64,000 bases of DNA from contig CM055909.1 in assembly GCA_029582155.1 (NCBI GenBank), forward strand, positions 46,750,412 to 46,814,411. The letters are read 5' to 3'. Position numbers and translations under genes: made by a program. This DNA comes from Panopea generosa (taxonomy: Eukaryota > Mollusca > Bivalvia > Adapedonta > Hiatellidae). The stretch's first letter is position 1; each line of letters starts with the position of its first letter. Shown piece by piece: positions 1 through 12,075 of the stretch. The notes beneath the pieces are model-generated. The model saw nothing but the letters and a program-made list of their open reading frames with translations, had not been told where the DNA came from and ran no database searches.

Positions 1-935
1 AAACATAATTTAGCTTTTTTAAAAGTATTATTGCATGTTTTGATTTTCGACAACCCTCAATTACAATGTCCTTCTCATGAAGTTGTAGTGTAGTCTAACA
101 AGAGACGTCGCTCGGCTTACTTATGATTAATGGCCTTTTGATATGCAGCTTGTCTTAGCACGAAGTGTGAACGCGACTTGTAAGCGCAAATTGTATTTTG
201 TCATTTTTTTCGTAAAAATTGATGAGAATAAGATGTTAAGATAGCTTTCCTGCAGACAACTTAAGGTTAGAGCGTGGTTTAATACGCTGCTATAAGAATT
301 ACGTCGCCTCTTTTATAGGAAATAACACTGACGTTGAATTAAAATCGGATATTAAACATAAGTAAAAGCGTGTATACTGTTTAGCTATTCTTCTCTACAA
401 CTTTCCTTTAGTCATTTTTGCATTTAGTTTATTCAATACATTTGAGGTCAATGTCAAACAGATATTTATAATACATAAACGTAATAATGAAACGTTTAAT
501 CGGAGATTGTCATATTCTGGAACAAAATTCGAATTAAAATTAAAAATATCGTTTTGTCAGTTGGGTACCCTTTATAAATAAAGAATTTACTGACTTACTT
601 GATTGCAAAGAAAAAAAGCTAAATGGTGAATGAATGAATGAATGAGTATATTGTAATATATATAGATGAGAACACAAAATTAGATAGCATATGGTATAAT
701 GAATTGAATAGTACTTTTACTATTCAGCCACTTGCAATATCTCAAACTAAGCGAACCTTTTATGACGTATTCTGTGGGCTATATTCACCGAGACTATTAC
801 CGTAATGGATTTATTATAGACGCTGAACGTCAATTTTGGAATGAATTATTTCACTTTAACTGTTGTCCTTATTACAAAATAACGATAATGCCTGTTAAAT
901 TCCGGGATTTGATATTCAATTGCCGTTCTGCGTCT
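1..935. other. A+T-rich non-coding DNA
   Basis: No gene, splice-bounded exon or clear repeat was recognised. A short run of TGAA/ATGA units sits near 630-650. The only longer open frame (732-941) is not protein-like and runs into the tandem array that follows. Confidence 0.5.
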
Positions 936-1995
936 AAATAAATGCGTTCAGTATTAGATACAATGTATTGCCGATTGCTCTTCGACATCGTTTAATTTGT
1001 GTTTTTCCTTGAGGCAAAAAAGAACTAAACTTAAACAAAAACCACATTTATTTTATTTTATTAGCATATGTTACTATTTTTTACTTTTACTTCTAAATAA
1101 ATGCGTTCAGTATAAGAAACATATGCTTCAAATATGTTTTTATAATGTATTGCCGATTGTATATCGATTTCGGTTTCTTTTTTACTTTCCTTGTGGCATA
1201 AAAACAAAAACATTCATTACCATGTTTTTACTTTTTTAGTCTTTTTTAATTTCCAAAAAAAGGCGTTCAATATTAGACACATCTGATTCAAATATGATTT
1301 TAATGTATTGGCGATTGCTTTTCGACATCATTTTATTTTTACTTTTCTTGAAGAAAAAAAAAAGAACAAAAACAAAAGAAAAAGTATATATATTTCTTAT
1401 TGTTTTTGACTAGTTTACTATGTTTTACTTGTAAATAAATGCGTTCAATATTAGACACAAGTGTCTCAAATATGATTTTAATGTAATGGCGATTACTCTT
1501 CAACATCGTTTTAGTTTTAGCTGTTTTTTTTCAGTTTTAAATGGGTGTAGATGCAGTAAATTTCATTATTTTCCTTGAAGCAAAAATGAACAACAACAAA
1601 AGAAGTAAAACATTTATGTTTCATTAACATTTTTCACTAATTCACTATTTTTACTTCTAAATAAATACGTTCTATATTAGATACATCTGCGTCAAATATG
1701 TTTTTCATGTATTGCCGATTGCTCTTCGACATCATTTTATTTTTATTTTCTTCGAGGCAAAAAAAAAAAGAAAGAAAAACACATATACTATTTTACCATT
1801 TCATCACTCGTTTACTATTTTACTTCTAAATAAATGTGTTCAATATCAAATTTATCTGCCTCATATATATTTTGATGTATTGCCCATTGCACATTGACAT
1901 CATTTTTTACTTTTCTTGAGGTAAAAGGAATAAAAACAAAGGGAAAAAAAACATTTAAATTTCATTAACATTTTACTTCTAAATAAATGCGTTCT
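936..1995. repeat. Diverged tandem array, unit about 160-225 bp, 7 copies
   Basis: The marker CTAAATAAATGCGTTC recurs near 936, 1095, 1258 (degenerate), 1433, 1658, 1826 and 1980. Between markers each unit carries a GTATTGCCGATTGCTCTTCG segment, a TTTTACTTTTCTTGAGG segment and an A-rich stretch. Open frames inside it on the + strand are by-products of the repeat, since unit lengths are not multiples of three. Confidence 0.8.
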
Positions 1996-4737
1996 TAGTC
2001 TATATAAAATAATAGCATAATAAATTAATAATTGTTCAATTCGTAATATACCATAACATATAACTTTTATAAGATGTGCATCGGAAATGTCTTAACACAA
2101 GACTATCATTGTCTAAAATAAGTGCAATATGAAAAAAAAACTAGTTAATGGATATGTGTTTATGGATTTCCTTACTTGCAAGATCAGCAGTTTCTAATAA
2201 TGAACTGTTAATGTAGTTTTAACCAGTGCAAACGACCGCTTAATGTTGGTACTTGTTTTTTAGATAATTTCTAGACATCTATAATTAACTATTATTCTGC
2301 AGAAACAAATTGAGTTCGGTTATGTTCAATGTTTAAAACTAGATAAATAATAAAATGTATGTAGATGTGTTCGTCGTTGTATAGAGATGAAAGTTAAAGC
2401 GTGCTATTAAATGTGTGAGATGAGGTTAATGCTGCGGCTTGTATAGGAGATATGGCTGTATTAAAGATGGTAAAACACAATCGGAAATTCATCTTTTTGT
2501 TTAGTGCTTGTGTTTATGAGTTAATTTCCGATCTCTTTTACTGTATTCATCTTGAAAACGTCATGCATTCGTCGGCAATCTAGAAATAAACGCAGCCTTA
2601 ATGCATTTCATTAAATATGAAATACTGTAAAATTCAATGAGTATAGTACAGATGGTGAAAGTATTGAGAATAAGTACTTATAACATATTATTATATATTT
2701 TTATATTCTATATTTACGGACTCGGTACAGTCTAGAAACAAACATTTATTAAAAAAAGGCCAAAGCATTCAACAAAATACTTATATTTGCAGAAAAATGA
2801 TATTTTTTCATATTCTGGCGGCAATTTCTTCCTTTATTTAGACTTATACATGAATCAACTATCAGTTTACTCGTTTTTACACTAAAACATGTCATACAAC
2901 TTACAACAACACAATAAATTTTAACATTTTGCAGTGTTTTCTATCAGATTATATATCATAATATGGATTTTAATATTTGGAGGTCATTTTGGCGGCCATC
3001 TTTGATTTGTGACTAAACGCCCCAGCAGCCATTAATAAGAAATAGATTTTTGGACTCAGCATAAATTTTACCTCTAGATAACATTTCTCAAACCTTTTGG
3101 ACATAAAAAGTAAATAATGCTCCCCTAGCTCTGCAACTATAGTGACTGCATGTTGAAAACGTTGTATGAAATCGTCAGCAACGTAGCTAAAATGTATTTC
3201 ATCATAATAAAAGACAAACTGCAAAAGTTAATTAGCACAGGACAGATAATAGAAGCATTGAATCATTATTATATATCAAGAATGAAATAAATTGTATCGC
3301 CATCGGCTTTTAAACGTCATTTAATTGTCAGCAATAAACAAAAAAAAACGTAATTAAATAAAAGTGTAATGAAAACCATTCCACATAGAATCCATACTGT
3401 TAATGTCAATTAGTGCAGCACAGAGTATTGAATCTTATTTCGTATCATTAATGAAATGGAAATATAGTATCATACAATGTAAATTGAATCAGTATAAATA
3501 TATGACACATCCAAATATTTATTTTTGAATGGTTTTGTTTCTCCGGAGAAATATAATATTGAAATAGGTTAACGGTTCTGTCGTTGTTCGTTTGTTTGGT
3601 ATTTACTCTTTCTGTCCTACTCAGTGTTCCAACACAGTTTTGACTCGAACATAATTTTCTTTACATAATTGTTCAAAGGCGTTGCATGTTTCATTGGCCT
3701 TATGGGAAGTCTCTGCTATAGTTTTCTTTTTGTCGCATTCTGATTTTTAAAAGTTATGCTTCAGTCAGTTGTTATTCTTATGAGTTCAGTTATACATCGA
3801 AGCACGTTCTAATACATATTTCAAATATTCATCCTCGAATATTTGAAACAATATTATTGTTTCACTTATAATTTTAAGGAATAAAAGCATTTTTATTCAG
3901 AAATCATAATTCATCTTTATAATTGTTCTTAAATACATTGTTTGTAGTATTGAACAACACTGTGTTAAGAATGCACTCACTATAACGTTATATTTTACTA
4001 TGTCTCTATTGTCCATATTGTCCACTCAATCAAACCATCCCAAATCACATTCTCCATTTTGACTTGGCACTGGTCCTTTATCTAATTACCTCATGAATGC
4101 AGATATTTTTCCGTAGCCTCCTATTTGATATTGTCTTGTTGTAGTATGTGTCATAAAAACGGATTCATTGTATGGCAAAAAATAAACAAAAGTAATAAGA
4201 GGTGCACAGCTCATCGACTATCAAACACCGTGCCCCAGACTATAACGTACATTTATCATGTTTAACTATAGGAGTTCAAGATGAGTTTCGTCAAATCTAT
4301 CACGCACGTTCTCGTCCATGCGTCCTTTCATTGTCTTTGCACGTTGCGTGTCGGTTGTTGTTTTTATGCATTAGAAAGCATGACGATGGCCTTTGTTCTG
4401 TAAGTAATTGGTATCTCCATAACGGCATTTGCTCTGATTGTTTTTAGAAAAATGAGTCGTATCTATTTGCAAATCTACTTAGTAGATGTTTTATGTGTCT
4501 AGGCCATATGCAGCTTGCCCATCATTGTAAGGGTCTGAATGTTGATGACTAAAGAACCCTTACTTTTACGGTAGTTTTAGTTCCAATATTTAATTAAACT
4601 GATATATCTTTTGGTAATCCCACGCGTAGCTATGTGTGGTTATTTTGATCGTCCGTCCGTCCGTAAACATTTTGTGTGCTCTCTAGCACTCCTATATTCA
4701 TAAGATCCTCACTACACTTACCTATAGTATCTCGGAC
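1996..4737. other. Unannotated A+T-rich DNA with weak internal similarity
   Basis: No exon or RNA gene was recognised. Segments near 2540-2680, 3150-3290 and 3300-3480 look like diverged relatives of one another, sharing ATTTCATTAA-type and AATGAAATAAAT-type strings, and may be old tandem copies. A GTCCGTCCGTCCGTAAAC string near 4650 resembles part of the dispersed repeat seen at 30725-31210. Confidence 0.4.
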
Positions 4738-4740
4738 AAG

Positions 4741-4767
4741 CCTAACCCTAACCCTAACCCTAACCCG
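4741..4767 (-). repeat. Interstitial telomeric-type repeat (CCCTAA)n
   Basis: About four consecutive CCTAAC units, i.e. TTAGGG on the minus strand, the metazoan telomere unit that molluscs use. The tract is short and embedded in ordinary A+T-rich DNA, so it is an interstitial patch and not a chromosome end. Confidence 0.8.
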
Positions 4768-5524
4768 TTCAAATCTAAAAATAAATTTCGGTTATAAAAG
4801 CATTCTTTGCATTTGACGTTGTGTACACTCTGTCACCTGAAATTTTATTTTATTCTCACAAGACTTACACAGTAGTATCAAGATTGTTTTAATTGACCTG
4901 ACCTAATCGGGTAATTATTTTCGGTGATATGACCCTTAAATCGAAAATAAAGTTGACTGTTTTGCTCTTTTACCTTGTGCACACTGTGACTCACAGTTCT
5001 CATTTGATTTTCACCAAACTTAGATCCTAGTTATACAGCTATAATATCTCGGATTATTAAACAGTTATTAAACAGGCTAAATTGCGTTAATATTGTGGCA
5101 CATGAATCATAAAATATTGCGTTTTTTATGCTGTGTGCATTTAGTGCTTGCCTTGAAAATATGGATCGCAACACAAAAATGAAAAAAAAAAAAAAAGAAC
5201 AGACGCGGTTTAAGAGCATATCTTTATTTTGGGAAAAGAAAAATCATTCCTCTGTGGTCGGCAGTATAAGTGCCAGCGTTCCATACCTGCAATATATTTT
5301 GTGATATTTGCAGACAGGCTATTGAAGTAATAGAAAAAAACAACGCATAAAATGTTATTCAATCAACCCGTCAAACAGCAATATTTCAACTGCGGTCTGA
5401 TAAGTCACCTCTTAAACCATATGGGTCATAAAAAATTGTATTTTTAAGTGCACGACTCACATCAGCATTTTGTAAAATACAGAATGGATGACAGTTCTAT
5501 GGAGAAATAGGCAAGTTATATATG

Positions 5525-5665
5525 CAGAACACCGTGTATGACGCCCCATACGCACGGTATATTTATATCCTCACCGTGCAAGACGCCCCATGTGCACTGT
5601 GGATTTATATCCTCCCCGTGTATGACGCCCCATGGTCACCGTAGATTTATATCCTCACGGTGAAC
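5525..5665. repeat. Short tandem repeat, unit about 57 bp, about 3 copies
   Basis: The string CACCGTGTATGACGCCCCAT and variants recur three times, each followed by ATTTATATCCTC. The repeat is more G+C-rich than its surroundings. No coding frame persists through it. Confidence 0.75.
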
Positions 5666-6265
5666 TACTTTGTCAGTTTCAGAAACCCCGGATTTTATCC
5701 CACACGGACTTAACCGGAATACTTGTAGTCCCAATGTCAATAAGCCTATGAAAAGACATCTTACGATTTATTTTCACACGTAACCAGTTTAATTACAAAG
5801 GGTACCAGTATTAAAATGATAGTATTTGTTCGATTGTTATTGCACTCAGTAAACCTTCAATGACTCGAATCAGGCGGGACTGGACAAAATAGTTTGAGGT
5901 GAGGATTGTTCGAGTCAAGTATTGTTTAACGTCATACCGTGCATGTACATGTATTTACATTGAAATATGAATTCGGCCGGTACCAGATATGTTGTTCGAG
6001 CTATAGGTAGTGTTCCAACCATCCGTGTTCGAGACAACGAAGTTTTACTGTATTTTACCATATTTTTTATTAAAAAAACATGATGTTTCTGACATGTTTG
6101 AACAGCTCTATTATATGGTATGAAAAGCAAAATATTCTGTAGACAAATGTGGTGTTTTTGTGTGTGATGTATTTTAATAGAAATAACCTACATGCTCTCT
6201 TCTCCGTCATGTGCTGTTATAGTTGGGATCTAGAAAAACTAAATACTGTGGAAATATTTAGATAT
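5666..6265. other. Unannotated spacer
   Basis: No exon, tRNA-like sequence or repeat boundary was recognised here. Confidence 0.35.
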
Positions 6266-6269
6266 TTTC

Positions 6270-6978
6270 AGGTGATATTTTACCAATATAAAGATCACCA
6301 GTATATCTAGATTAACTATTTAATGTGGACATATTCACACATAACCACGTGATATCATATCGATCTAACGATCGTAACTTATGGTAGTGAATAGCTGATA
6401 TGTAGATAAACTAATTAATGTGGATATATTCACACATAAACACGTGATATTCTGTCGATCTAACAATCGTCACTTATGGTAGAGAATAGATGATATCTAG
6501 ATAAACTAATTAACGTGGACATATTCACACATAACCACGTGATATTATATCGATCTAACAATCGTCAGTTATGGAAGTTTATAACTGATATCTAGATAAA
6601 CTGTTAATGTGGAAATATTCACACATAACCACGTAATATTCTATCGATCTAACAATCGTCACTTATGGTAGTGAATAGCTGATATCTAGATAAACTAATT
6701 AATGTGGACATATTCACACATAACCACGTGATATTATATCGATCTAACAATCGTCACTTATGGTAGAGAATAGCTGATATCTAGATAAACTAATTTATGT
6801 GGACATATTCACACATAACCACGTGATATTATATCAATCTAACAATCGTCACTTATGGTAGAGAATAGCTGATATCTAGATAACTAGTTAATGTGGACAT
6901 ATTCACACATAACCACGTTATATTCTATCGATCTAACACTCGTCAATTATAGTAGTGAATAACTGGCATCTAGATTTA

Positions 6979-6985
<7 letters not shown>
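6270..6985. repeat. 95-bp tandem array, about 7.5 copies
   Basis: GTGGACATATTCACACATAA recurs at about 6325, 6420, 6515, 6609, 6704, 6799 and 6893, a spacing of 94-95 bp. Each unit holds an ACCACGTGATAT block (a CACGTG palindrome in most copies), a TCGATCTAACAATCGTC block and GATATCTAGATAAACTA. The array ends directly in a TA/TG microsatellite. Confidence 0.9.

Positions 6986-7042
<57 letters not shown>
6983..7042. repeat. (TA)n-(TG)n microsatellite
   Basis: A run of TA dinucleotides passes into about 25 TG dinucleotides. Open frames on both strands here are low-complexity artefacts. Confidence 0.95.
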
Positions 7043-7045
<3 letters not shown>

Positions 7046-8890
7046 TGATATTCTACAGATCTAACAGTTGTTATGGCTGTGAAGTATATCACATATATAG
7101 CAAGTTTATCCCTCTTCCTATAATCACCATGCCTGAAAAATTCCTCCCTGTGTGAATGAGACAACTGTGGTTTATATTGAAAACGGTTAATTCGAAAGTA
7201 CGTTGCAACGAGTAGGACAACTATGGTAATCGATTATGATTGCTAAAATGTTGCAGTATAAAAAGGAATTGAGTACAGTTTTGATATTGACTTTAACTTT
7301 AAATAAAAGTAGTTATTTTTCATTAATTGTCATGCTGACGCTAGTTTGAACCATCGATTGAAATAATTGAGATGAACTGAACGACCATGTCTTCTTTTAA
7401 ATATTATATATATAAGTTAGGAAACGATCTAGATTTATTCTTGATTTGTGGATGAATGAAAAATTGATTAAATACATGACTCAATTTATTAATAAATGGG
7501 AAAGCAGTTATGCAGCAATATCGAAGCAGCAACTTTATAAAGAATATATTACCAAGCCGATGTGTTAAGATGTATACATGTTATATAAGTGTTACATTTA
7601 CTTCTCCGAGATAGTAAAGCTTCAATGACGAGTTCTGGTGATGTCAATAAAGCCTGCAACTACTTCTTATGTACAGTTTGGTGTTCAGTCATCTAATTTT
7701 AAACGTGAACCTCAATTTCAAAACAGTAATTCTCTATAATATGTACCTATTAAGAAGTAGAAAAATAAATAAAAATCGTATGTTTTTTGTTTGAATGCCA
7801 TTGATTGATTTTTTTGCAAAAAGTCACCTTTTGTTCGTTCAATTGTTTCTAATGAGGTTTAACAGAATTGCAATTTTGACATATCGAGTCAAAAGGCAGT
7901 TTGTCAGGACGAAACACTTTAGATATATACAAAAAAACTTCTGATGAGACCAGCTGTTCAGACAACGTGCCGGAACGGTATATGCTTGAAAACTGTTTCA
8001 CATCCAAATCTTCAAAACTAACTTATGCGCATGAAACATTACACAGTTCCAGCATAAAAGTTATACTTATGTGTTTGAGACCGGTTTCACACTAAACACT
8101 TCAAACCAAAACATAATGCGCATAAAACAATCAATACCCAGTTCCTGTACAGAAGTTATTCTTACAAATTTCAGACATACACCTAACCAAATCCTATAGC
8201 AAGAACGAATTGGTGTTGCAACGTACTCTCTCCGGAATGCTCCTCAGAGGTTTCAAGTACACGTTGACTCTAAAAATGTCAATCAGATTGTGTTTAAAAA
8301 AAATTATATTATATTTTATAGGGTTATCTATATGAATGTCATAAAAGACAAATATCATAAGCATGTTTCGCTATATGCTGAGATATCGGTAAGGATCAGC
8401 TTGAATGTTTTGTCTGAGCCGATATCTTAATATATATTATTTATTCAACGTTTTATAATCCCGTGTGTGAGGTATATTATTCTTAGTCTGAACAGGTGAA
8501 CATATCCATATATGTTATTTTATTAAATGACATATTAATATTCTATGATGATTGTGCTGTCAGATTAAGAAAATTGAATTGATTTAAACTGAGTATAGCG
8601 TAGTCATATTCATGTTCATATAATAATTGTGATTGTTCTTTAATATGTTTATGTAGTGTTCATTTTTGTAGATATGTTAACTTGTATTTGTTCATTTGTT
8701 TCATTTTATTATTTACATGCTCTCCTGAAAATTGGAGGAAATAAAACTATCAACGTATTGCTTATAAAGCCGTAAACCGTGATGATGAGGATAATTATAA
8801 TATTGTCGCCATCGGTTTCTCATGCGGGCGACGCATCCAGAAGAGTATTAGTAATCTTAGATTTTTAAAGGATAGTGCAGAGATACAGAA
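7043..8890. other. Unannotated A+T-rich DNA
   Basis: No supported gene. A 64-codon frame at 7901-8095 has unremarkable composition, no flanking splice signals I would trust, and no recognisable domain. Confidence 0.35.
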
Positions 8891-8894
8891 GACC

Positions 8895-9085
8895 CTTCTG
8901 TAGCGTCCATGGTTCTTTTACATGCCGGTGTTAAGTACTGATACATGGGACCTCGTTTTTTCTGTTAACTTCCAATCCGAAAGACTGAGAAGTATTTTTA
9001 GCTGGAGGAGCAGGGGATCGAGCCTTCGACCCTTGGATCCACAGTCGAAGGACTTAACCTCTGAACCACTAATCCATCCATAAAA
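8895..9085 (-). repeat. tRNA-derived SINE
   Basis: Read on the minus strand, the segment 9085 to about 8995 resembles a tRNA: an A-box-like TAGTGGTTCAGAGG, then GGTCGAAGGCTCGATCCCC as a B-box-like arm. The rest is a short non-tRNA body with an AAAAACGAGGTC motif. A functional tRNA is unlikely because arm pairing is imperfect and a SINE-type tail follows. Confidence 0.55.
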
Positions 9086-10035
9086 AGCATAGCAGTACAC
9101 CGTTCTGTCTGTACTAGAAACTGTACAGGTAGATATTTACTTTGAAATGGTGTATCATTTAACATTGCTCAAACTCTTTACAAACAATATCTTGACAAGT
9201 TTATCCACTTAATAGTATGTTAAATATTTATTATAATACTATCATTGACATTTTATGATGAATCATTTTTTAAATCCCATACGTGTTAAATTATTGAACT
9301 GCTCAATATAAAATAGAGTGTATAAACTCCCATTATATGACTGGAAAACACATTATTTTTACAATCATGACGTTGTACTAGGAAATTCCAATCCCATATA
9401 CCATTTGTCACGTTTAAAGAAATATGATTATGGCATAAAACTGTAATTATCAACTTCGTTGAGATCATTAATGTGAGATGTCTGCAGAATTCACAAGTGT
9501 ATTTTTTTTGAATATATAATGGTTTGTAATTATTCGGAAATGAAACTCCAGGGACATGTCTATGCAATATGAAGCTATATAAAAGTACATTTTATACGTT
9601 AGTGTTGATACATGACACCCGCGCAAGTAAATTCAGTAATCACATGTGTCTCAGCGATACGGCGTGTAGTTTCATTAATTATGTTTTCTTTCGATGGTTC
9701 AACTGATGTTAGTTAGTGATTTATCTTTTTATTTACTTAAAACCAAAGTTCTTTTTCAGTTGCATGGAGGTCGATAATTAAAAACTAGCATATTATTATC
9801 CATACATGATTTGTGTACATATAAAAGAGCAATTCACTGACAGCAAGTGCTTAAACTGCGCTGTAATATCACGCCGACAACATTTTTCACGTGCAAACAC
9901 GTGCGCAATATGATCTCGATGTTTACCAACAACGCGGTGGCTCATCAATTGAATGGTACACAAAAAATGTTGAACTCCTCACGTGTTTCGTCAATATTTA
10001 GCTTTCAAATGATCAACGTTTATGCGCAATCGGTT
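9086..10035. other. Unannotated spacer
   Basis: No exon recognised. The string ACATTGCTCAAACTCTTTACA near 9160 recurs near 14420, so part of this belongs to a dispersed or duplicated segment. An open frame begins at 9847 and may cover the start of the transposase fossil described next. Confidence 0.35.
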
Positions 10036-10039
10036 GTCA

Positions 10040-11075
10040 TGAAGCCTAACCATGTCCATCAGTTGTTGCGACCGCTTTTGTAGTTACTGAATTCAATATT
10101 AGGCCAAATGTTTGCCACTACCATTTGTATTGTTGACCTGCCGATGTATGGGCGTTAACCAGAAATGATGTAAGGCCAAGACAGACACATCGTTTACCAA
10201 ACAGATTAACTGTCCCATGTAACGTAATATCAACACAACTATGAGTAATAGACCACACATTGGTGCCACAATCTTAAGGCGACGGAACGCGTTATCGAAA
10301 TCCGTAGCATGGGTCACGTCTTACGAAAAACCACCGAAGTTTACGTTTGAATAGTACATTGCTACAACGCAGATGATTGCAACGCAGTAAAAATGCAGAT
10401 TGTTACAACGCAGATGGCTACAACGCAGATGGTTACAACGCTGATGGTTACAATGCAGATTGTTACAACGCAGATGGTTACAACGCAGATGGTTAAAACG
10501 CAGATGATTACAACGCAGATGGTTGCAACGCAGATGGTTACAACGCAGTAAAAATGCAGATAGTTGTAACACAGATGGTAACAACGCAGTTACAACGCAG
10601 ATGGTTAAATCGCAGATGGTTGTTAAATCAATGGATTTCAGTACTTTTTACAAATTAACAAACATTCCGCCAAGTAGATTCAAGTGATATAAGTAGCCAT
10701 GTCTACCGCCGCACTGATAAAGGTGAATGGGAAAGACCAATTTCGAAAAGGTGTGGGCTGGGTTTATAGGACGACACAAAACGAGGCTTATATTCCTTGA
10801 CCTTTTGGCTTGTGCGTAAAGTTACGTCAATCACGTACTGTAGCCAGTTGCCTTGTCTTTACTTCATAAACATCCATCCTGGAATCACTCTTCAACAAGA
10901 CAATGAGCGACCCCATTGTGCCGGATTAACACTGCTCTTTCTTGTAGCCAAAATCGTTAATGTGCTACCTTGATCAGTGCTATCTTCAGATATGAACTCA
11001 ATGGAACATGTGTTGGAAGATGTGAAGAGAGGAGCTCGTGCCAGAAATGTTCAGACAAATCCCTAATATTAGCCG
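10040..11075 (+). pseudogene. Degenerate Tc1/mariner-type transposase, interrupted by a minisatellite
   Basis: Several shifted + frames give the order of a Tc1-like DDE transposase. RQDRHIVYQTD near 10170 matches the segment after the helix-turn-helix. YRRTDKGEWERPIS near 10708 precedes VWAG near 10752. IFLDLLACA and later LHKHPSW near 10860 follow. Then come QQDNERPHCAGLTLLFL near 10895 (the DN of the second catalytic Asp region), VNVLP, and LSSDMNSMEHVLEDV near 10980 followed by RARNVQ, the usual NPIEH-W-RARN block. Stops and frameshifts make it inactive. A 15-bp minisatellite fills the stretch between the N-terminal and catalytic parts. TIRs were not located. Confidence 0.75.
10355..10625. 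repeat. 15-bp minisatellite inside the transposase fossil
   Basis: CAACGCAGATGGTTA and close variants are repeated about 17 times. In one minus-strand frame this reads as repeated CNHLR pentapeptides, which is an artefact of the 15-bp period. It sits where about 90 residues of transposase would be expected. Confidence 0.9.
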
Positions 11076-11869
11076 TAACAAAATCTCTGCTCATTTTTAC
11101 ATCATTTTTTATAACAACTAACCAATCAATTCCTTTAAAAACATCACACGTTTGTAGAATTTGAATTATTCTTTCCAACAATACCAAATTTATATATAAA
11201 TCCGTTTTCAATTAGTTTAGATTTTCATGTTCAAGTTCACAAGACTAGACTTTTTGGCGTTAAGTATATTTAATTAATCTATCTATTGTGTTTGTGGGAA
11301 TTAAAGGGTAGTTAAATTATGTTATCAGACCACAAATAATATCGTTTTAATTAGAAGAAACCAAGAACTGAACGAGACACCTAAACTCAATTATCTATAT
11401 AGACAAATCTACACTGTAAATGATGTACTTAAGAGAAATACATGGTATGTCTATCATTTTTACACAAGAAATCCGTTTCTTTAACTGAGTGTTTAATCTG
11501 TAAAACTTGTTACATGAAGTGTGAGTTTAATCAACACTTGTATGTCACTTATCAACACGGAGATGTGAGCACCGTCTGAGATTGTTAAACCAGGATTGTG
11601 TTCTTAAAATGTCAACCAAGCTATGAGCATTCCCGCGTGTACGGCTCTAAGTATTGTTATAGACGCTAGATGATTTCAATGTCTGCGCGATATGTTTTTG
11701 CATTAAATAGGATTACCAATATATACTTGTTTGAAAATCGAATCTGTATATTACAATATCTGACATGGTAATTCATTGGAAGTGCAGAAAGCAACCAGTA
11801 AAAGAAAACGATTGTTTCGGGGTTTGTTTTTTTAGGAAATGTATCACATGGAATATGCAATAGCCCTCT
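11076..11869. other. Unannotated spacer
   Basis: No supported gene. Short frames on both strands at 10957-11211 overlap the end of the transposase fossil and are its shadows. Confidence 0.35.
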
Positions 11870-12075
11870 CGTCCCCTGGCACTAGTGTAACAAATAGCGT
11901 ACACATGCTGAAGGGCGTGGTTTGATCCCATGCCGGGCCATGCCAAATACTAGAAAAATAATACTAAAAGCTTCCTCTATTGGGGCTCAGCATTTAGAGG
12001 ATAGTTCTAGGACTGGTCGGACCGGTGTCCGTATATTGTGACTGGGTGGGATGCAACGCTAGAAAACAGCAACAA
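11870..12075 (+). repeat. Probable SINE-like dispersed repeat
   Basis: The segment is more G+C-rich than its neighbours. It begins with a tRNA-like CTCGTCCCCTGGCACTAGTG and a GGCGTGGTTTGATCCCATGCC arm resembling a B box, followed by a short body ending AGAAAACAGCAACAAC. No second copy was found in the window, so the call rests on layout only. Confidence 0.35.

Noticed and set aside
6955-7164. Poly-Cys-Val and poly-His-Thr frames
   Set aside because: Translation of the TG microsatellite.
10321-10584. CNHLRCNHLR repeat protein on the minus strand
   Set aside because: Product of the 15-bp minisatellite period.
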